A stretch of 64,000 nucleotides of DNA from Sympetrum striolatum (Eukaryota > Arthropoda > Insecta > Odonata > Libellulidae). The notes below the pieces were generated by a model. It saw only the letters and a program-made list of their open reading frames with translations. It searched no databases and was not told where the DNA came from. Numbering within the stretch: position 1 is the stretch's first letter; each line of letters opens with the position of its first letter. Made by a program: the position numbers and the translations under genes. Shown here piece after piece: positions 24,515 through 38,125 of the stretch. Location: positions 24,460,459 to 24,524,458 of the forward strand of contig OX388349.1 of assembly GCA_947579665.1 (NCBI GenBank). Direction: 5' to 3'.

Positions 24515-26285
24515 GTAAGTTAATATGATTTCTGCTTTTGCAATTTTGAAGCTTCGTAGTCTTTTATTTATTCGTCACTATGGATACTTGCGTGTTATAC
24601 AGATATTTATTGCGATTAGAAAGCTGAAATCAACTTTAATATTATCTTTTATTAAAATTTAGATATATACCTTTGGAGCCACCAATGGCGTATGACAAAG
24701 GGTGTATAAACACCATCGTCCCTAGCCAATCTACCCTACTACCTTCTTTAATTGTGGACAGAACGACTATATAGAAGTAACTATCTGTTTTGGCGATTAA
24801 TTTCTTGTGACGTTTCGTCAATACATCTCAGAGATAGAGCTCATTCTCTATTGGAATTAAAATTTCATTTATTTCGTCTAAAAAGTTCTGAACAGATGAA
24901 TGTTTCAAAAAGCTTCCGTCGATAAGCAGGTCTTCTCTGCGCCATCTCAGAATATAAGATTAAACCCAGTTCAAGTGGATCCCAAACAGCGCAGCAGCAT
25001 TTAAGACTAGGTCGATAAGTTATAGTGTGTCATATCCTATTGTAATCGCAATAGATTTGAATTTGATTGAATTCAGTGTTACCTGGATAAGCGAGAGTTC
25101 GAGGAACCGGCTATTTCTTCTCCCTCAGAGTGGTTTATCTCCTATCGAATTTCTCACTTGTAAGGGCACAGGAGTGGCCTCTCTCCTCTATTGAGGTTTC
25201 CCTGAATCCAGGTTTAGCAGATGTGTCTCTCACTTAGATAGAGAAATGAAATAGAGAAACAAGATGAGGTATGGAGATCAAGAAATAATAACGTAATTAT
25301 TACTAACTATTCAAGTATCAAAAAATTTTGATATTTATCGATATTACACTTACTTCAGGAAATCCGGCAGTTCAATTAGCTTTTCTGCTTTGGTATTTCA
25401 TAATTTCAAAAAAGTTTTTCAAGCTCATGAATCTTATCAGAAACCTACTGATTAATATCCGTCACTTTTCTAAGTGGTCGATTCTCCTTGTTATGTCTTT
25501 TGTCTTTTCTTTGTATACTTCTGCTATACTTAGCAGGAAGGCCCACTCTTGTCCCCACACCAAGGAGTACATTACCAGATTACATTGATTTCGTTTTGGA
25601 AATTTTTTAAGTGCTTGCCAGCTATAGGTGTCTATGGGCAGGTTGCAGCAACTCCCAAGCCTAGGCTCGGAACTCCACCCGAGGATGTGGCGCAACATAC
25701 GTTTCTAAGTTTAAAACACTGTAACTCCGAGAACCGTTAAAGTTATCCATTAAATTCAACCTTTATATGCAAATTCGATCTATTCTCTACATTTCATTTG
25801 CTTAATATACCCATGATTTCTCAACGGTACGTGATTTACGTAGAGTGATTCCATGTTCAATCATGGTACCTCTTCCGTCTTTTAATTATTTATATATTGT
25901 TTCTATGAAATTGGATCAAATGATAACACTGTTTTAGGCTATAGGCACCTGTTACTTCGCTGTAAAAGAATAATGATTCATGTGTAAATACTTCCAGGGA
26001 AGTCGTCTTAGATGCACGGAAACAGAACGTTGTAATATAAATTAATAATAATTATTTTTGTTGCTACAAAATACATTTTTGAGCTATACCATAAATCTTG
26101 CATTAATAATTTAGTAAGACGACTCCACACTCCACCTCTTTCCCCCTTCTAGCTCTTGGTAGAGGGTGTGTGATAACAACAGGCCTTCGAGATGAACACT
26201 GTAAAGATATAATTTGTATAACCGTTGCTTGATCTTGGAGACTCAGCCGTAATTCTCATCGTAAGCAATAACCACGTGATTAAAC
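24515..26285. other. AT-rich non-coding DNA
   Basis: If the candidate exon ending at 24514 is real, this would be its intron. No coding exon or repeat is recognisable. Confidence 0.4.
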
Positions 26286-26289
26286 TCTG

Positions 26290-26790
26290 CCGTATCATTT
26301 CATAACAGAAACCCGGCTCTGTCGCCAGCTCAACTTCCGGTTCGAAGCGGATCTTTGTTTGTTACGATGAGAGGAGATTTTTCCGCCTCACCTTCCTCGC
26401 AAACATACATAATGGAATTTTCATTGGATTCGAGATCGTTTGCAGTCGTTTCGGCAGTTGAACCTCATAGACCCGACTCATCTAGCTCGTTGAATGTGTC
26501 AGCCGTCTTCATTTGCTTAGATTCGCGGAATGGTAATGATCACCGCCATCCAGAGGCCTTTTCAGGGACGTTTTAATTGCTTTTCTGTTGTCATCGGACC
26601 CAAACAATGACTCCACGCGTCGACTGGTTTTTCGCAGCAGTCAAACTTTAATGGGTGTTAACCATGATTCATTTGGATGACTTGTTTCATCCGCGCCTGT
26701 TGGTATCGCTCCCAAACACTAGGCGGCGATACCGTTTCGCGTTATAATATATCTCTCGCGGCCGTTTTCATGTCTTAAATCGCATTTCCA
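26290..26790. other. CpG-rich island, unidentified
   Basis: Relatively GC- and CpG-rich, with a 73-residue plus-strand ORF at 26355-26576 lacking recognisable motifs. It contains a short hairpin, GGTATCGC (26702-26709) with GCGATACC (26726-26733). Possibly regulatory; the function is unknown. Confidence 0.3.
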
Positions 26791-28338
26791 TTTCGAGAGA
26801 ATCTTCAAATATTTTCCGCGATTCAGGGGAGTTTTCAATATTTAGGCGAAGTCATTTTTAATAGCGATCAGAAGAAAAATATTTATCAACCCATTTTGAA
26901 AGAAAGAACGCTTTAATATATTAATTTTTATATGTCAGCTCTTCTGTATTTGTATAAGGTATCAATAGACAGTAAGCATATTTGAAACGTTTCCGCAGCT
27001 ACAAAATTATTTCTTGAATAAGTAATAATATTTTTGTCGACTTGTAGATACATTAAACTTGCAATTCAGGCTTTCCTTAATGTTGATTATAAATCTTCTG
27101 CATCGTTCCTTCGTTTTCTACTTTTTAAGATATCATAAAACTATTTCAACAAAATGAATGTCGTAGATAAATTTGTGGTGTATATTTGCGGATAATTTCT
27201 TAATTATAGATATTTAATGAGGAATTTATTTACTCAACTCTTTTTTCGTCACTCTATAGTTCTCTTTTTTTCTGTAGAGGGATTTCATGGTCATAAATGA
27301 ATTGATTAAAAAACACCAGGTATAATTTTCGACTACTTGCTAAAACGTTATCAGAACGTATTAGCTCGAGTTGATCGTATTATCTAACGTTATGAAGTTC
27401 TTTTTCTCCAAACGAATGTCATAGTCATAAAATAAAGGGTTTTAAAATTTTAGTCATGACTTTCACCTGCGGAAATTTTCTAAAGCTTTATTAAAACGTA
27501 TTAGTAATTTACCTTAAAAAGCATAACCATAAGCAAAAAAATCGATACTGCATATCCTACATAAGTGAAACGGGACAAGTAATAAAGGATAGGGCAAACA
27601 AAAACAATGAATGGTTATTTTAACATTCGTTTTCCTTCTCAGTAATGGGTCCAATGTTGTCACTTTCTTTGACTAAAATAAGCTCGATTGAAATGAACGC
27701 CTTTTTCTAAAATTCATAAATATGCTCAAGGCATGTAAAGCTAAACAAATGTCCATGAGGGTGGTATGAAAACGAGACTGCTCCGGAGAAAACGGGACGT
27801 TTGGGCAGCCTAGCCTTAATGAATCTGAGTATGATCACAGTAACATATCGTTATACGGACTTTTTTGTAGCTGTTTAATGTGTGAGAATCGTATGTAAAA
27901 GACCTTAATTCGAAATCCGCTTGATGTCATTATTTGGCATTGTTCGAATAGAAAGAGTAAGAGTTCAAAGAGATTGTTTTCCCTCAAGAGAGTGGCGACA
28001 AGAAGCCGCACCACGATAACTAGTCTTCCACAAATATTTACGATTTCCCTTTGAGAGAACTTTTAATTTTAGATTTTTCCTCTCAGTCAAGTCATTCGGA
28101 GGCATTTGTCTTCGCGTGGGAGTTACAAATATAATGTCCACGCGCTCAGCCGAGAAGCGACGCCGAAAAAAGTGCCAACTACCAGGCAATTACGATTCTG
28201 CTCCTCAGTATTTCAGTGCTGCTTCGACAAGGAGTTGGGAAACAAGAACATCGCAGAAGGAAGCTTCTCCTCTGCACTTTTAGGAAGATACGAAACCAAA
28301 GACCTATTCCTAGAATACTGAGAAATACCTCTACTGAT
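26791..28338. other. AT-rich non-coding DNA
   Basis: No supportable gene or repeat was found. Confidence 0.4.
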
Positions 28339-28715
28339 CAGTGGCGAAGCCAGGATTTGCCAATGGGGGGGGGGGGGGGCAAGGCTGCAGAGAAAAAGAA
28401 AAAAATGCCTACCTTACAGGGGCTGGTATATTCAAGCCCTCTAGTTACTACAATATATGTCAATTCTTTCAGAAACCAAATGCATTGAAAACTAGAGGAG
28501 TTTAAATCATATGTGGCCAACTTATTAAACTTTCCAAGATAGTAGTTTACATAGGCAAACTATTGGAAAAATATCATAAGTGCTGTTTGGATTTCTAGTT
28601 TGGATACGTCCAATATCTATTAAAAAGTCATTTTTTCTATGCTGAAATTTTTTAGTGTTGTAGATATAATCTTTCTGAGTCTTTGAGAGTTCTTTCTTCC
28701 AAGAGGTTGCCTAAG
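28339..28715 (+). repeat. Repeat family with hAT-like end, copy 1
   Basis: It begins CAGTGGCGAAGCCAGGATTT, followed by a G15 run (28365-28379). The CAGTGGCG.AGCCAGGATTT start resembles hAT termini common in insects. The same order of blocks (GCCAGGATTTG, G-rich tract, AGAGAAAAA, CCTAC.TT.CAGGG, GGTATATTCA, GCATTGAAAACTAG, TATGTGGCCAA, TTTGGATTTCTAGTTT, CTTTGAGAGTT) occurs on the minus strand at 44975-45349. The far end and target duplication were not identified. Confidence 0.6.
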
Positions 28716-31535
28716 TGAGAAGTAAGTGAGAAGTTGAATGCGTCATATAACGAACATAAAAAAATCCTCTGCATTAAAAAATACAGTAGACTCTTGATTA
28801 TAGTTGATATTATAATTGATTTTGCAGAATTAAAGTAACATACCAAGGTCAAAAAAAATGAAGACGTTAACTTACAATTATTTAGACTTAGTAGTAGTTA
28901 GATGGTTTTACTAGCAGAGAGCTGACACAAACCCAGTCACTGAGTGTTCAAAGAAAACAAACATTTTCCATGAATTGATTTTTGGAATGGGCATTCTATG
29001 ACCACGTGGTTGATAGGATAAGTCATGAGATTCGTGGGATTCTATCGCCAGAAAAAAAATTGGCTGCATCGAAAAAGAAGCTGAAGAATTTAAGACACAG
29101 TTATAACAGTTTATCACATTTATTCCAAGTCTTTCAGTCACAATTCCGATAAATCTGTGCGTACCTTACGCGCACAATACCTTTCAGCTGACTGATTTGC
29201 TTCTAAAATGGTATATTATTCATAAAATCATCGAAAATTATTTTTACTGATATATTTTATTGCTCCAATACTTTTTCAAATTTCTACAGAAATTCAGTTA
29301 TCGAATTATTTTCGTAAATATAAATCAAATTAACAGGTAAAATAAGGATCAGTATGTTTTCTATCATCCTGAGAAGCGAAGAGTCTACTATATATAGACT
29401 TTCAATCGTCCAGATTGCTTAATAAAGGAAATAGTACCTTTGGAATTGTCGCTGAACTCATCTTGAGATGTGCCCTCCGGCATTAGCCCTAAAATAAGAC
29501 AAACCTAATTCACGCATCTAAAAATTGTCATTTCACAAAAAAACCACATAGCCATTAACTAACGTTTTTCTGATACAGACCTTTAGCTATTAAAGGACTG
29601 TGAAAACAATTTTCGGATGTCCATCTGTACCTTATGAAATCCAAACGAAACTCTCCTTCGAACTGTTCGCTGTCAATTTCTCAAAAGAGCCACTCACAAG
29701 CCTAGCTTTGTATTCACACCCTTAAAACAGTCACATGCATAAGATCTAACTGAGCGTTTTATCAATTTGTTTGTCTCTCAAACGTAATCTTAATCTCTGT
29801 TTTCAGGGGTTGTTTCGAATTACTTCTCAAATGTTCCCTTGTATTTTTGAGAACAACAAACAAATCAGCACTTTTGAATTTTTCTCTTGGGAATCTTATC
29901 TTAAGGTGTGAGTCATCTATCTAAAGGATAGGCTTAAGAAGTGCACGCATTAAACATTGTGTGCAAAACACTCGTATCGTAGCGTCCCATTGATATCGAT
30001 GTCTGCTCTAAGCCTGCTCTGCTAACGAAAACCTCACCTTAGATCACCATAAATTGGAGCCATATTTACGGGTATGCGAAGCTTTCGCTGAATTTATTAA
30101 GCAAACACGTGACTAGAAGTATATCTCTAATTGTAAGACTTGCGTGATGATTGGGGTGTTGTACTCTTCAGCAGAAAAAAAGCACAGCGCTAGTCATAGG
30201 GCTTGACTCTTGGGGGGGTTTGAACTCCTAAAACCTCCCCCTCGCTGCGCTGATGGTACGGAATTAGAGGATGAAGATAATCCTTTCTGGATGGTTCTAG
30301 CAAGCTGTGGGCAAAATTTCGAACAAAGGATGTGGTTATACTGGAACGAGCGTATTAGTGAACAATCTAGAGATTGCTTATGGTCTACAAATGGTGACAA
30401 ACAAACAATAGCCATTGGTGGCAATCTCTCATTGAGCATTGTTCAAACTTCCCGTTTTCCTACCATTCTTATGAACGGTGGTGAAATTTCTCTCATACCT
30501 ATGTATAATTTGTATTGTTTACTAAAGAAAAGGGTAACTAACTTTGGTGAAAATATCACCAATTATGATTGAAGAGTATAACTTCTTAGAAAGAGATTCC
30601 TTTGAGGGAATCAATTCCCCGAAATTTGAGGCATCAATTGGGAAAGTTTACTTCATAATCCCTCCATGGATTTTATCTAGTGTCGATCTAGGTATGAACA
30701 AGTATATGTATTTCTGATTTCTACTATCTACGAGCTCTATTTCATGCATATACACTATAGTTGGGATACAGTTTCTAATTAAGGACTCTTCATGACTAAT
30801 GACCAAATGCGGTATTTTCACTCCTACATAAGGGATAAGGGAAGGGCTCTAAAATGTTAAAACTCGAATTCAGAATGAATTTCAAAATAAAATTAGATCA
30901 AGTTCTCTTTTTTTGCGTAGATTTAATCAAATTTGTAGAGAAGCATATTTAATCTCTTGCTTTCATACCAGATAAATGAAAGATACGACCTCCTCGTCCC
31001 AGTGTCGTCCAACAAAGACGATTTTATTGTATTATACTGCTTTTACTCGGCTGTTTTGTTGTACTTCATCTCCTGATTGTTCTTTGTAATGCTTTGGTAT
31101 CAGGTATTTCCCAACGTCATCTTCGTTTAAGTATCTCTAGAAAAGATGCCGCCTTGTTTCATGAGTAAAATGAATGTTTTTGTTTGTCGATTTCAGATTT
31201 CTCCTTCCTCCTTGCTTAAATCTGTCATCTTTTAGGTGATAATACGCTTCAAACTCAGCCATTATTATTCTTTAACTTATATTCATACTTATGTTCGTAT
31301 TACTAGCATATGTATTGTAGGTTTTAATCGTATCTCTTAATGTAAACTTGTTAGGGTTTAAACTTCACTGAATCAGGCGAGGTGTTGTGGTAATCCATAA
31401 TGGAAATAATCTACGAAATATTTGTACTTTTGCTAACACTCGTTAGGGCTTACATTCTCGTACTATTGTAGCAGAATACTTTGTTTAGACACACATCATT
31501 AATTATGATGATGTTGGAAGCAGCGGAAACGTTAA
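28716..31535. other. AT-rich non-coding DNA
   Basis: Two opposing ORFs at 30194-30572 (81 and 120 residues) have no recognisable domain and appear fortuitous. Nothing else was supported. Confidence 0.4.
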
Positions 31536-31539
31536 TTTA

Positions 31540-32110
31540 CTTAATAAAAGACGTTTCGAGACGTAGAAGGGAGTGGGAGTCTTCCGCAGAAAAAAAGACG
31601 TATTCTTCGTTCTTTCCAATACTAAACCGCAGACGAGCATGAATCGGTTCTATTTTTGAATCGCCATTCCTCAGCCTCCCTTCAATGTTGAGGCCTTAAT
31701 GGATTGCTTTCGCGACAAAAACAGTTGTTTCTTGAGGCGTTTAATGTCTTCCTCGGACGTATCGACGGATTCCGGACAGCGTCCGACTTCGAACTGACGA
31801 GCGGAGTGAAAAGTCTAACGACTAGATATTCGTTTAAATGCCAACTCCTCTCCCAGTCGGTCAAAAAAACATCCCTCTGCCGTGGAAATATTGCGACACC
31901 GTCTTTCGGTAACTCGCCAACTTTGAGGAGGGCCTACTCAATGGCTAACCAGGGATGCCAGATTTTGAAAGGTTCCCTGGGGTACACACATGCCTTTCAG
32001 CAAAAACAAGGAGATTTCTACGCGGGATATTTAAATGGGAGATCCTCCGTCCCTAATGCAAATAGTGATAAAGTTTGGTCATTGGTAATGACAACCTTAA
32101 TTGCTTAAGT
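31540..32110. other. CpG-rich island with a 134-codon open frame, unidentified
   Basis: The + frame at 31704-32108 is open for 134 codons starting MLSRQKQLFLEAFNVFLG; the minus strand also has a 60-codon frame. I do not recognise a domain. The patch is GC- and CpG-rich relative to the AT-rich surroundings. It could be an exon, a repeat remnant or a regulatory island. Confidence 0.3.
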
Positions 32111-32149
32111 AATTGATATAATTTTGGTGTGAACATAAAATTTAGTCTG

Positions 32150-32300
32150 TATGTAAAGTATTCAGCCCAAAAGCCTGCTGGTGCCTCACCAACTCTGACA
32201 TATGGTACTAAGAGCTTGTAGAGAGGAGTTAGGTTCACTAGGCAGGATGAGGAGTGAGGTAGTTTGCCGTTTCTTTCCTCACCGAGCCGGAATACTTTAA
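32150..32300. repeat. Possible degenerate repeat fragment
   Basis: A sharply GC-richer stretch (CCTGCTGGTGCCTCACCAAC through CTCACCGAGCC) in AT-rich DNA. It has the look of a retrotransposon 3' fragment, but there is no second copy in the window and no coding homology to confirm it. Confidence 0.25.
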
Positions 32301-32960
32301 GTGAATCATGTCCACGCAGGTAAAGCACAATGACTCTATGAGTAACATATTTCTTGTCAGAAAAACTTCGATTAGTGCAATTATTCACTCATACCTCAGT
32401 TGCTTTCATTACATTGCGGCCATTAACAACGATGTGATAAAAGTAAATGAAAGGTACATTTTCTGTGCCCTGTACCAAGTGACAAAAATATTTCATTCAT
32501 CATCATAGTATCAGGAATAAATTATTGTAAGAAATTATATTTGAAATTGAATCTAGCGAAACAAGGACATATCTCACTCAGATAAACGTAGCTATATCAT
32601 TATTTTTGCACTATTTTGATATGCTTCATTTTCTTTTACTATGCAAATACTAAGTTTCAGATAAGTATCGAGTTGAGTTGAACAATAATTCAAATGCTAG
32701 AGGAACTTACTATTTATCCCAAAAGTTAATAATACGTATGGTGAGAGACAACTGAAATATAAAATTCCAAAACTTTTCTATAAATATGGCGTGCAGAGTT
32801 ACATATAAACATAATTTTAAAAGCACGAGAATTTTTAATAGGGCTGTTAAAAATCTGATATGAATTATCGTTTTTATCATATGGTTTATATTTTGAGATA
32901 GAGCTCTTCCCTTTTCTTGAAAATTATGAATTTCTTTAAATTTAAATGTAATCTTCCTTT

Positions 32961-33019
32961 CATGATGGAACTGCTCGTTCCATGATGGAACTGCTCGTTC
33001 CATGATGGAAATGTTCGTT
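32961..33019. repeat. 20-bp minisatellite, 3 units
   Basis: CATGATGGAACTGCTCGTTC occurs at 32961-32980 and identically at 32981-33000. A third unit with changes (CATGATGGAAATGTTCGTTT) follows at 33001-33020. Confidence 0.9.
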
Positions 33020-33063
33020 TTTGCTTAAAATCAAATACAACTTACGGAGTAGAATAGAATGTT

Positions 33064-33195
33064 AGTAGTAGTAGTATTGCTAAAAGTGCTTCGACAGCTT
33101 AGGTCATTTCGCACATTGGCTCCCACCGGGATTCGAACCCGGGACCTGCTTTCACCAAAGGCAAACGCGATGTCCACATGACTATCCGGGAGCCC
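33064..33195 (-). mobile_element. tRNA-derived SINE, copy 1
   Basis: On the minus strand the element starts with a tRNA-like head (33194-33118) whose 7-bp acceptor stem pairs perfectly (GGCTCCC with GGGAGCC). It has a perfect T-arm with the RNA polymerase III box B (GGGTTCGAATCCC) and an A-box-like TAGTCATGTGG. A short unrelated tail (AATGTGCGAAATGACCTAAG...) and an (ACT)n 3' end follow. A perfect 12-bp target duplication, GAATAGAATGTT, lies at 33052-33063 and 33196-33207. The tail, the duplication and a second copy at 49.2 kb make this a SINE rather than a functional tRNA gene. The anticodon arm is degenerate, so I do not assign the tRNA of origin. Confidence 0.92.
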
Positions 33196-33207
33196 GAATA
33201 GAATGTT

Positions 33208-36200
33208 CTCGAATATCAGCCAAAATCAGGTCTGGGCAGAAATTTACAAATTCCAGTTCGGTAATTATTCATTTGAATTATGAAATGGGAATCATAATAA
33301 TCATGATTAAAATATTTATTGATGACTTTTAGAAATAAACAAAGTTATAAAATATACGACATAGAACAAATTTTAATGATTATTTTAACGCACGTGTAAG
33401 CAGGTTAACATACCTCGGTCAATTCCTCTAATTAGGAATTCCAGGAGAATTTTTAGATGGAGTAAATTCGCCATTATGGGACGAAGAAATCATTTGAATG
33501 TTTTCCTCTATTTATGCTGGAAAATAGCGAGAGTCTTATTAACTGATTTTTGAAAGGTTTAACCTAAACTCCAATAGTTTAATTTAAAATTACGATATAG
33601 ATATTTGTTTGAATTCACAATAATATCCTAACGAGACCAAAAGATATTGTTAATTACTGATGGTATAAAATTTGGATTAGTATATTAGTTTTTACTGACA
33701 GTATGAACCTCGATAGTCACCCAAGTGTCACCTTAATGAAGAGTCGCCATTTTAATTCACGTTGTTTGATAAGTAGATCAGCCAAGCGTAACACTTATTA
33801 AAAATGCAATATCTCATAAAGCTAAAAAAAATTGGATTTTTAGAGTTGTTGAAAACTAATCTGCTCTCTTTCAAATACACAAAACTGAACCCTCAGTAAC
33901 TTCTCACATATTTCCATCAAACAATCCAGAGGAATTAAAAAACGCGTGCTTCCGGAACGGTGATCAATTTCGTGGAAGCTGAAGCGGAACGAAAGAGCTG
34001 CCGATTACAAAACAGTGATTTATGCCAACATTTAAAACGGATATGAATCAAATATGCCTTTGCCAAAGTAAAATCGGATTAGCCATACTTTCTATAGATT
34101 ACTATCTGTATCATTTTGTACTCGGGTATGTCAATTTGAATTTATTAATGAATACTTTCAAAATATGTTTCTCAACACTTGATTACTTAGATTTAAAGAG
34201 CTAATTAACTATGCTTTTCGTTTATTCTTTCATTAACATGGCGTTAAATTTAAGTAGTCGATTTTTCATCTTTTAACACATAATTCATTCTAATTTTTAA
34301 GAATTGAGGGTAATAATAATTACTTTTTTACAATTTATCAATTCATCCAATTAAGGGCAAATACGATCTGAAATACTTATGTAGTTACAATGATTTATAC
34401 AAAAAATAATTTGAATAAATATTCACAACGAGAAGATAAATTATCAATTATAAATATTTACATAAAATATCAAAGATTTTCGTCTTGAATCATGGTATAA
34501 ATGGTTGTACCCTCACGCTTATAGAGAATAAGCAGTAGGTTTACATTTTTTGTTTACTTTGTAGTAAATTTTAAAAATTGGCATATTACCAGTATGTAGT
34601 TGTTTGTTCTTGGTTTCATAGAGCAACCAGTGTTCATTTTACTTTTGACTCGATTCAAGGATTATCAATCATCCTAAGTGTTAAGTATTTTACTTATAAT
34701 GATTTTAATATCCTAGAGTTCCAATCCAACCACCAATTCGTTTGTCTCCGCAATCTCCAAATTGCGTTAAAATACATAATATAGAATTTACATCGTCTAG
34801 ATGTAAGTTGAGACCTGTTTGTCTCATTCTCTCCTAAATAAAGACGATGTACATACAATCTCTTCTGATTTAGCGCCAAAGGAATCCAGTAATTTAATTT
34901 TCTTATGAACTCCTGATTCGATTTCCAACTGCGAAATCAGTGGCAGAGATTTGAAAATATCACCTCTCTACCACAAATGTAATTCTTAACCCTCAATAAA
35001 TTCTTAGTTAAACTTGACCTGGGAGTAATTTTCAAATATCGGTTAATTTATTTCCTCTCAGAGGAAAAATATTTTATCCGTTTTTATTACTGAAAGGATT
35101 TGATTTACTCCGAATTGAAAATATCTCAGGTATGATGATCTTATGGTAGATAGATCGGAAACGCAATATGATCTGACCGATGACTTTCCCACGTGGAGCG
35201 CATTATTTTCCTGCTTTTTCAGTATGTCCTCGAATCCCACTGATTAGTTTTCTTCAAAATACTAATGAACAAAGAAACCATTTGAATCGATTTCTTAAAA
35301 TCGTTTTCCTTGGAGGTGAATATGATTGATGTCAATGAGGCGTTTTAAAGTTACCACATAAACCAGAAAATCGTTGTTGGAAGCATATTAAAACAGAGAA
35401 AGTGCTAACCTTTCTCACCTCACATTACTTGTAAATTGGATTTCTCAATACCGTAGACTAACATTAGCGGATACATATGTTATGTTTTTATTTTGCAAGG
35501 ACATTATTTAAGTGGGAAATAAATAATAGAAAATAAAATATAAGCTTACGTTTTTCAAAGGATAAACTCGATGTATGCCACATATTACTGGCTGATACAT
35601 ATTGTAAATAATAATATGTAATTTATTCATCACGTACAGGAAAGGCCCTAATCACATGTGATTTAATAAATCAATAAATGCAAAAAATAACAAAAATGAA
35701 AGAGAGCTCAAAAAGATAAATATTTGAAAGATTAAAAATAGTATCCAGACAAGTTCAAGTACAGTTTCCTCTTAAAGGAAGGAAGTGAATCAAAAAATAC
35801 ATCCTTATCTCTTGTCCTATGTAGGATCTCATTATCCAGGCGAATTCCGAAGAAATTTAATTATATGATGGTAAAAATATTTTACAATTAAAGGTTTATT
35901 CTTCCTTATTATAAAAATTTTCATTGAAGCACTACAATATTTTGCTATTGTATTTCTTTATTTAAACGAAATTTCAATACTTTGTTTTTTGAGAATACAA
36001 AATACTTTTAAAAAATTCGACCGCTTTCTACTAAACAAATCCAAAAAAGCTATACAAGTAATATTGAGAATTTAAAAGAGCAGAACGGAAATATCCAATT
36101 CCCTTGATCATAAAAATCATCGATCATTAATCATCTTCATTTGACCCTTTCAAGGGCTCTACTCTCCACAAATCTGTCTATCTTACACATTTTAGAATTT

Positions 36201-36320
36201 AGGCTTCTATTATCCTGTAGGAAATCGCATACATCATCCGAAACCTAATTTCAGGAATATAAAACAGCTCTAAACGCATCCATTATTTCCTTAAGCAATA
36301 TCCCTCAACCTATTCTAACT
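33208..36320. other. AT-rich non-coding DNA
   Basis: No supportable gene, RNA or repeat was found in this stretch. Confidence 0.45.
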
Positions 36321-36329
36321 CTGCGTGAA

Positions 36330-36860
36330 TTAACTGTCATAATTGTCCCCTATGGGAGTATCTTGCATCCTATTTCCAGGGTGCATCCAAGCGAGTTCTC
36401 CCATTACACCCACGCTCCTTGGGTTACCACCGGAGCCTGGCACACCCTGACTCCTGGTTCGTAACCCTACCCGACATAAAATAGCCTCCCCGCGAAGAAA
36501 ATCGAACCTTTCTCCTTTAAATATACGAGGGTTATAATGGTACCCTTGCACCGCGAAATTTGTGCCGTTTCACGAGCTATCCGTTACGTGAGCTATGTCC
36601 AACGGGAAGAGTCCCAAAAGTGCTCTTTGTAGCAGCTTCCTCTTACCCGGAAGCAACAATGGAGGCGTAGAAAGCGCTTTGCGATAGTCAATTTTTTGCC
36701 GCCACACGCGCTCGCTAGCCGAAGGCCATGAAAATGGATGCACATTATTTCTCCTTCCCCTCATCTTTTTCATCTCCGAGAAAAGTTACACAATGCTGCT
36801 AAAGAGCTCCTTTAGCGGTGGCCGCCTAAGAAGGGAAGTGGGCAGTTTAACGGCGTTTGC
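36330..36860. other. GC-richer island, unidentified
   Basis: The stretch is GC-rich relative to its surroundings, with minus-strand ORFs of 73 (36330-36551) and 67 (36570-36773) codons that show no recognisable domain. It could be regulatory or a repeat fragment. Confidence 0.3.
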
Positions 36861-37939
36861 TTGAGAGGTTCGGAAAACGAGTGAGTTGATGGGAAAACCT
36901 CGATAGGGCGATAAAAGATTAGTTACCTGACATTCTCTTCATAATTTCCCTGTTCTGAGGTAGCATTTTCTAGGGAGGAAAATTGTTTAGGAGGACCTGT
37001 CATACCTGTCTTTCACTGAGTCCCAGGATAATTCTACAATTTTTTTCGGGCAGTCACCGCCCAGCTGCCAGTGAATTTTTTATTTAATAATCCAAAATCT
37101 AAATTGAATATCGTAATAGAAATTAGAGCATCTCTCTTAGATATCTTTTATTATTTTCCATTTCAAGGTTGCTTATCTAAAATAGGTATTGCAAAGAAAT
37201 TATGATATATGTTTTAGAAATTGATTCTCGGGGAAATTCGCTGAAGAAGCATTACTTGAAATACACCACTCCTTGTTACTGTAACTGTATTGCAACCACG
37301 ATATTGAATTTTTATATTTAAAATTGTAAATCTAAAAAGGGTATTAAATGAAAATGAGAACATTTCTTTTTTAGACTGATTCTTCGGGAAATTGGCGAAT
37401 GAAGTATCATTCATTCATGGTGAACAGATAGATCGGTTTCTTTTGTTTCCACAAATAAAGTTTTAATTATACATATTAATAAAACTTTTTCTGTGGAAAC
37501 CAAAATATTTTGGTCTATTAATTCACCATAAATTATATTAGAAGGTTCTACGAAGCGAAGGCTGGAGTAATCTATTACGAACGAAATATCTCTCGAAAAA
37601 TATCACTACTTGCTACTGAAAATGACTGCAGCCACGCACCACGGAATTCATCGATAGAAATGAATGTTCTGAAAACATCACATAATAAATTGCTCTCTTA
37701 AGCGGTAGTTTCTTGATATAGAATGATTTATGATTTATAAATCGGAGAATAATAATTTTTGATGATTCACTTGTAAAAATTTATTGAAAAAGGCAGGAAA
37801 TTGTTACCCTATCTTCCCAAAAATTTGATTAATTTTAATTTCCAAATTTTGGTCCAATTTCTGAATTATATATCCTAATATCGTTTTTTTATATATTTGT
37901 ATGCATCTTTATAAAAACTTATTGAAATATCGGTTGTTT

Positions 37940-38125
37940 TATACCATCTCTTTGTTTTATATCATCCTTTATATCATCTCTTTGTCCAGTCTAAACTGTT
38001 GATAGTAGTATTTCACAGATTTTCGACTGCTTTTTGTTCTGTTATTTACTGTTGCCCTTAGGTGGCTTGCCACAGGGCATAATAAAATTACATTTATTTA
38101 TTTTATTTATTTATTTATTTATCTC
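37940..38125 (+). repeat. Probable retrotransposon 3' tail
   Basis: A GC-richer block (GTTGCCCTTAGGTGGCTTGC near 38051) runs into CATAATAAAATTACATTTA and an (ATTT)n tract at about 38090-38122. A polyadenylation-like AATAAA followed by a simple-repeat tail fits the 3' end of a non-LTR element. There is no coding part and no duplication, so this is an inference. Confidence 0.4.

Noticed and set aside
33118..33194. Genuine tRNA gene
   Set aside because: Acceptor and T arms pair well, but the anticodon arm is degenerate, an unrelated tail with (ACT)n follows, and perfect target duplications flank it; a SINE explains all of this.
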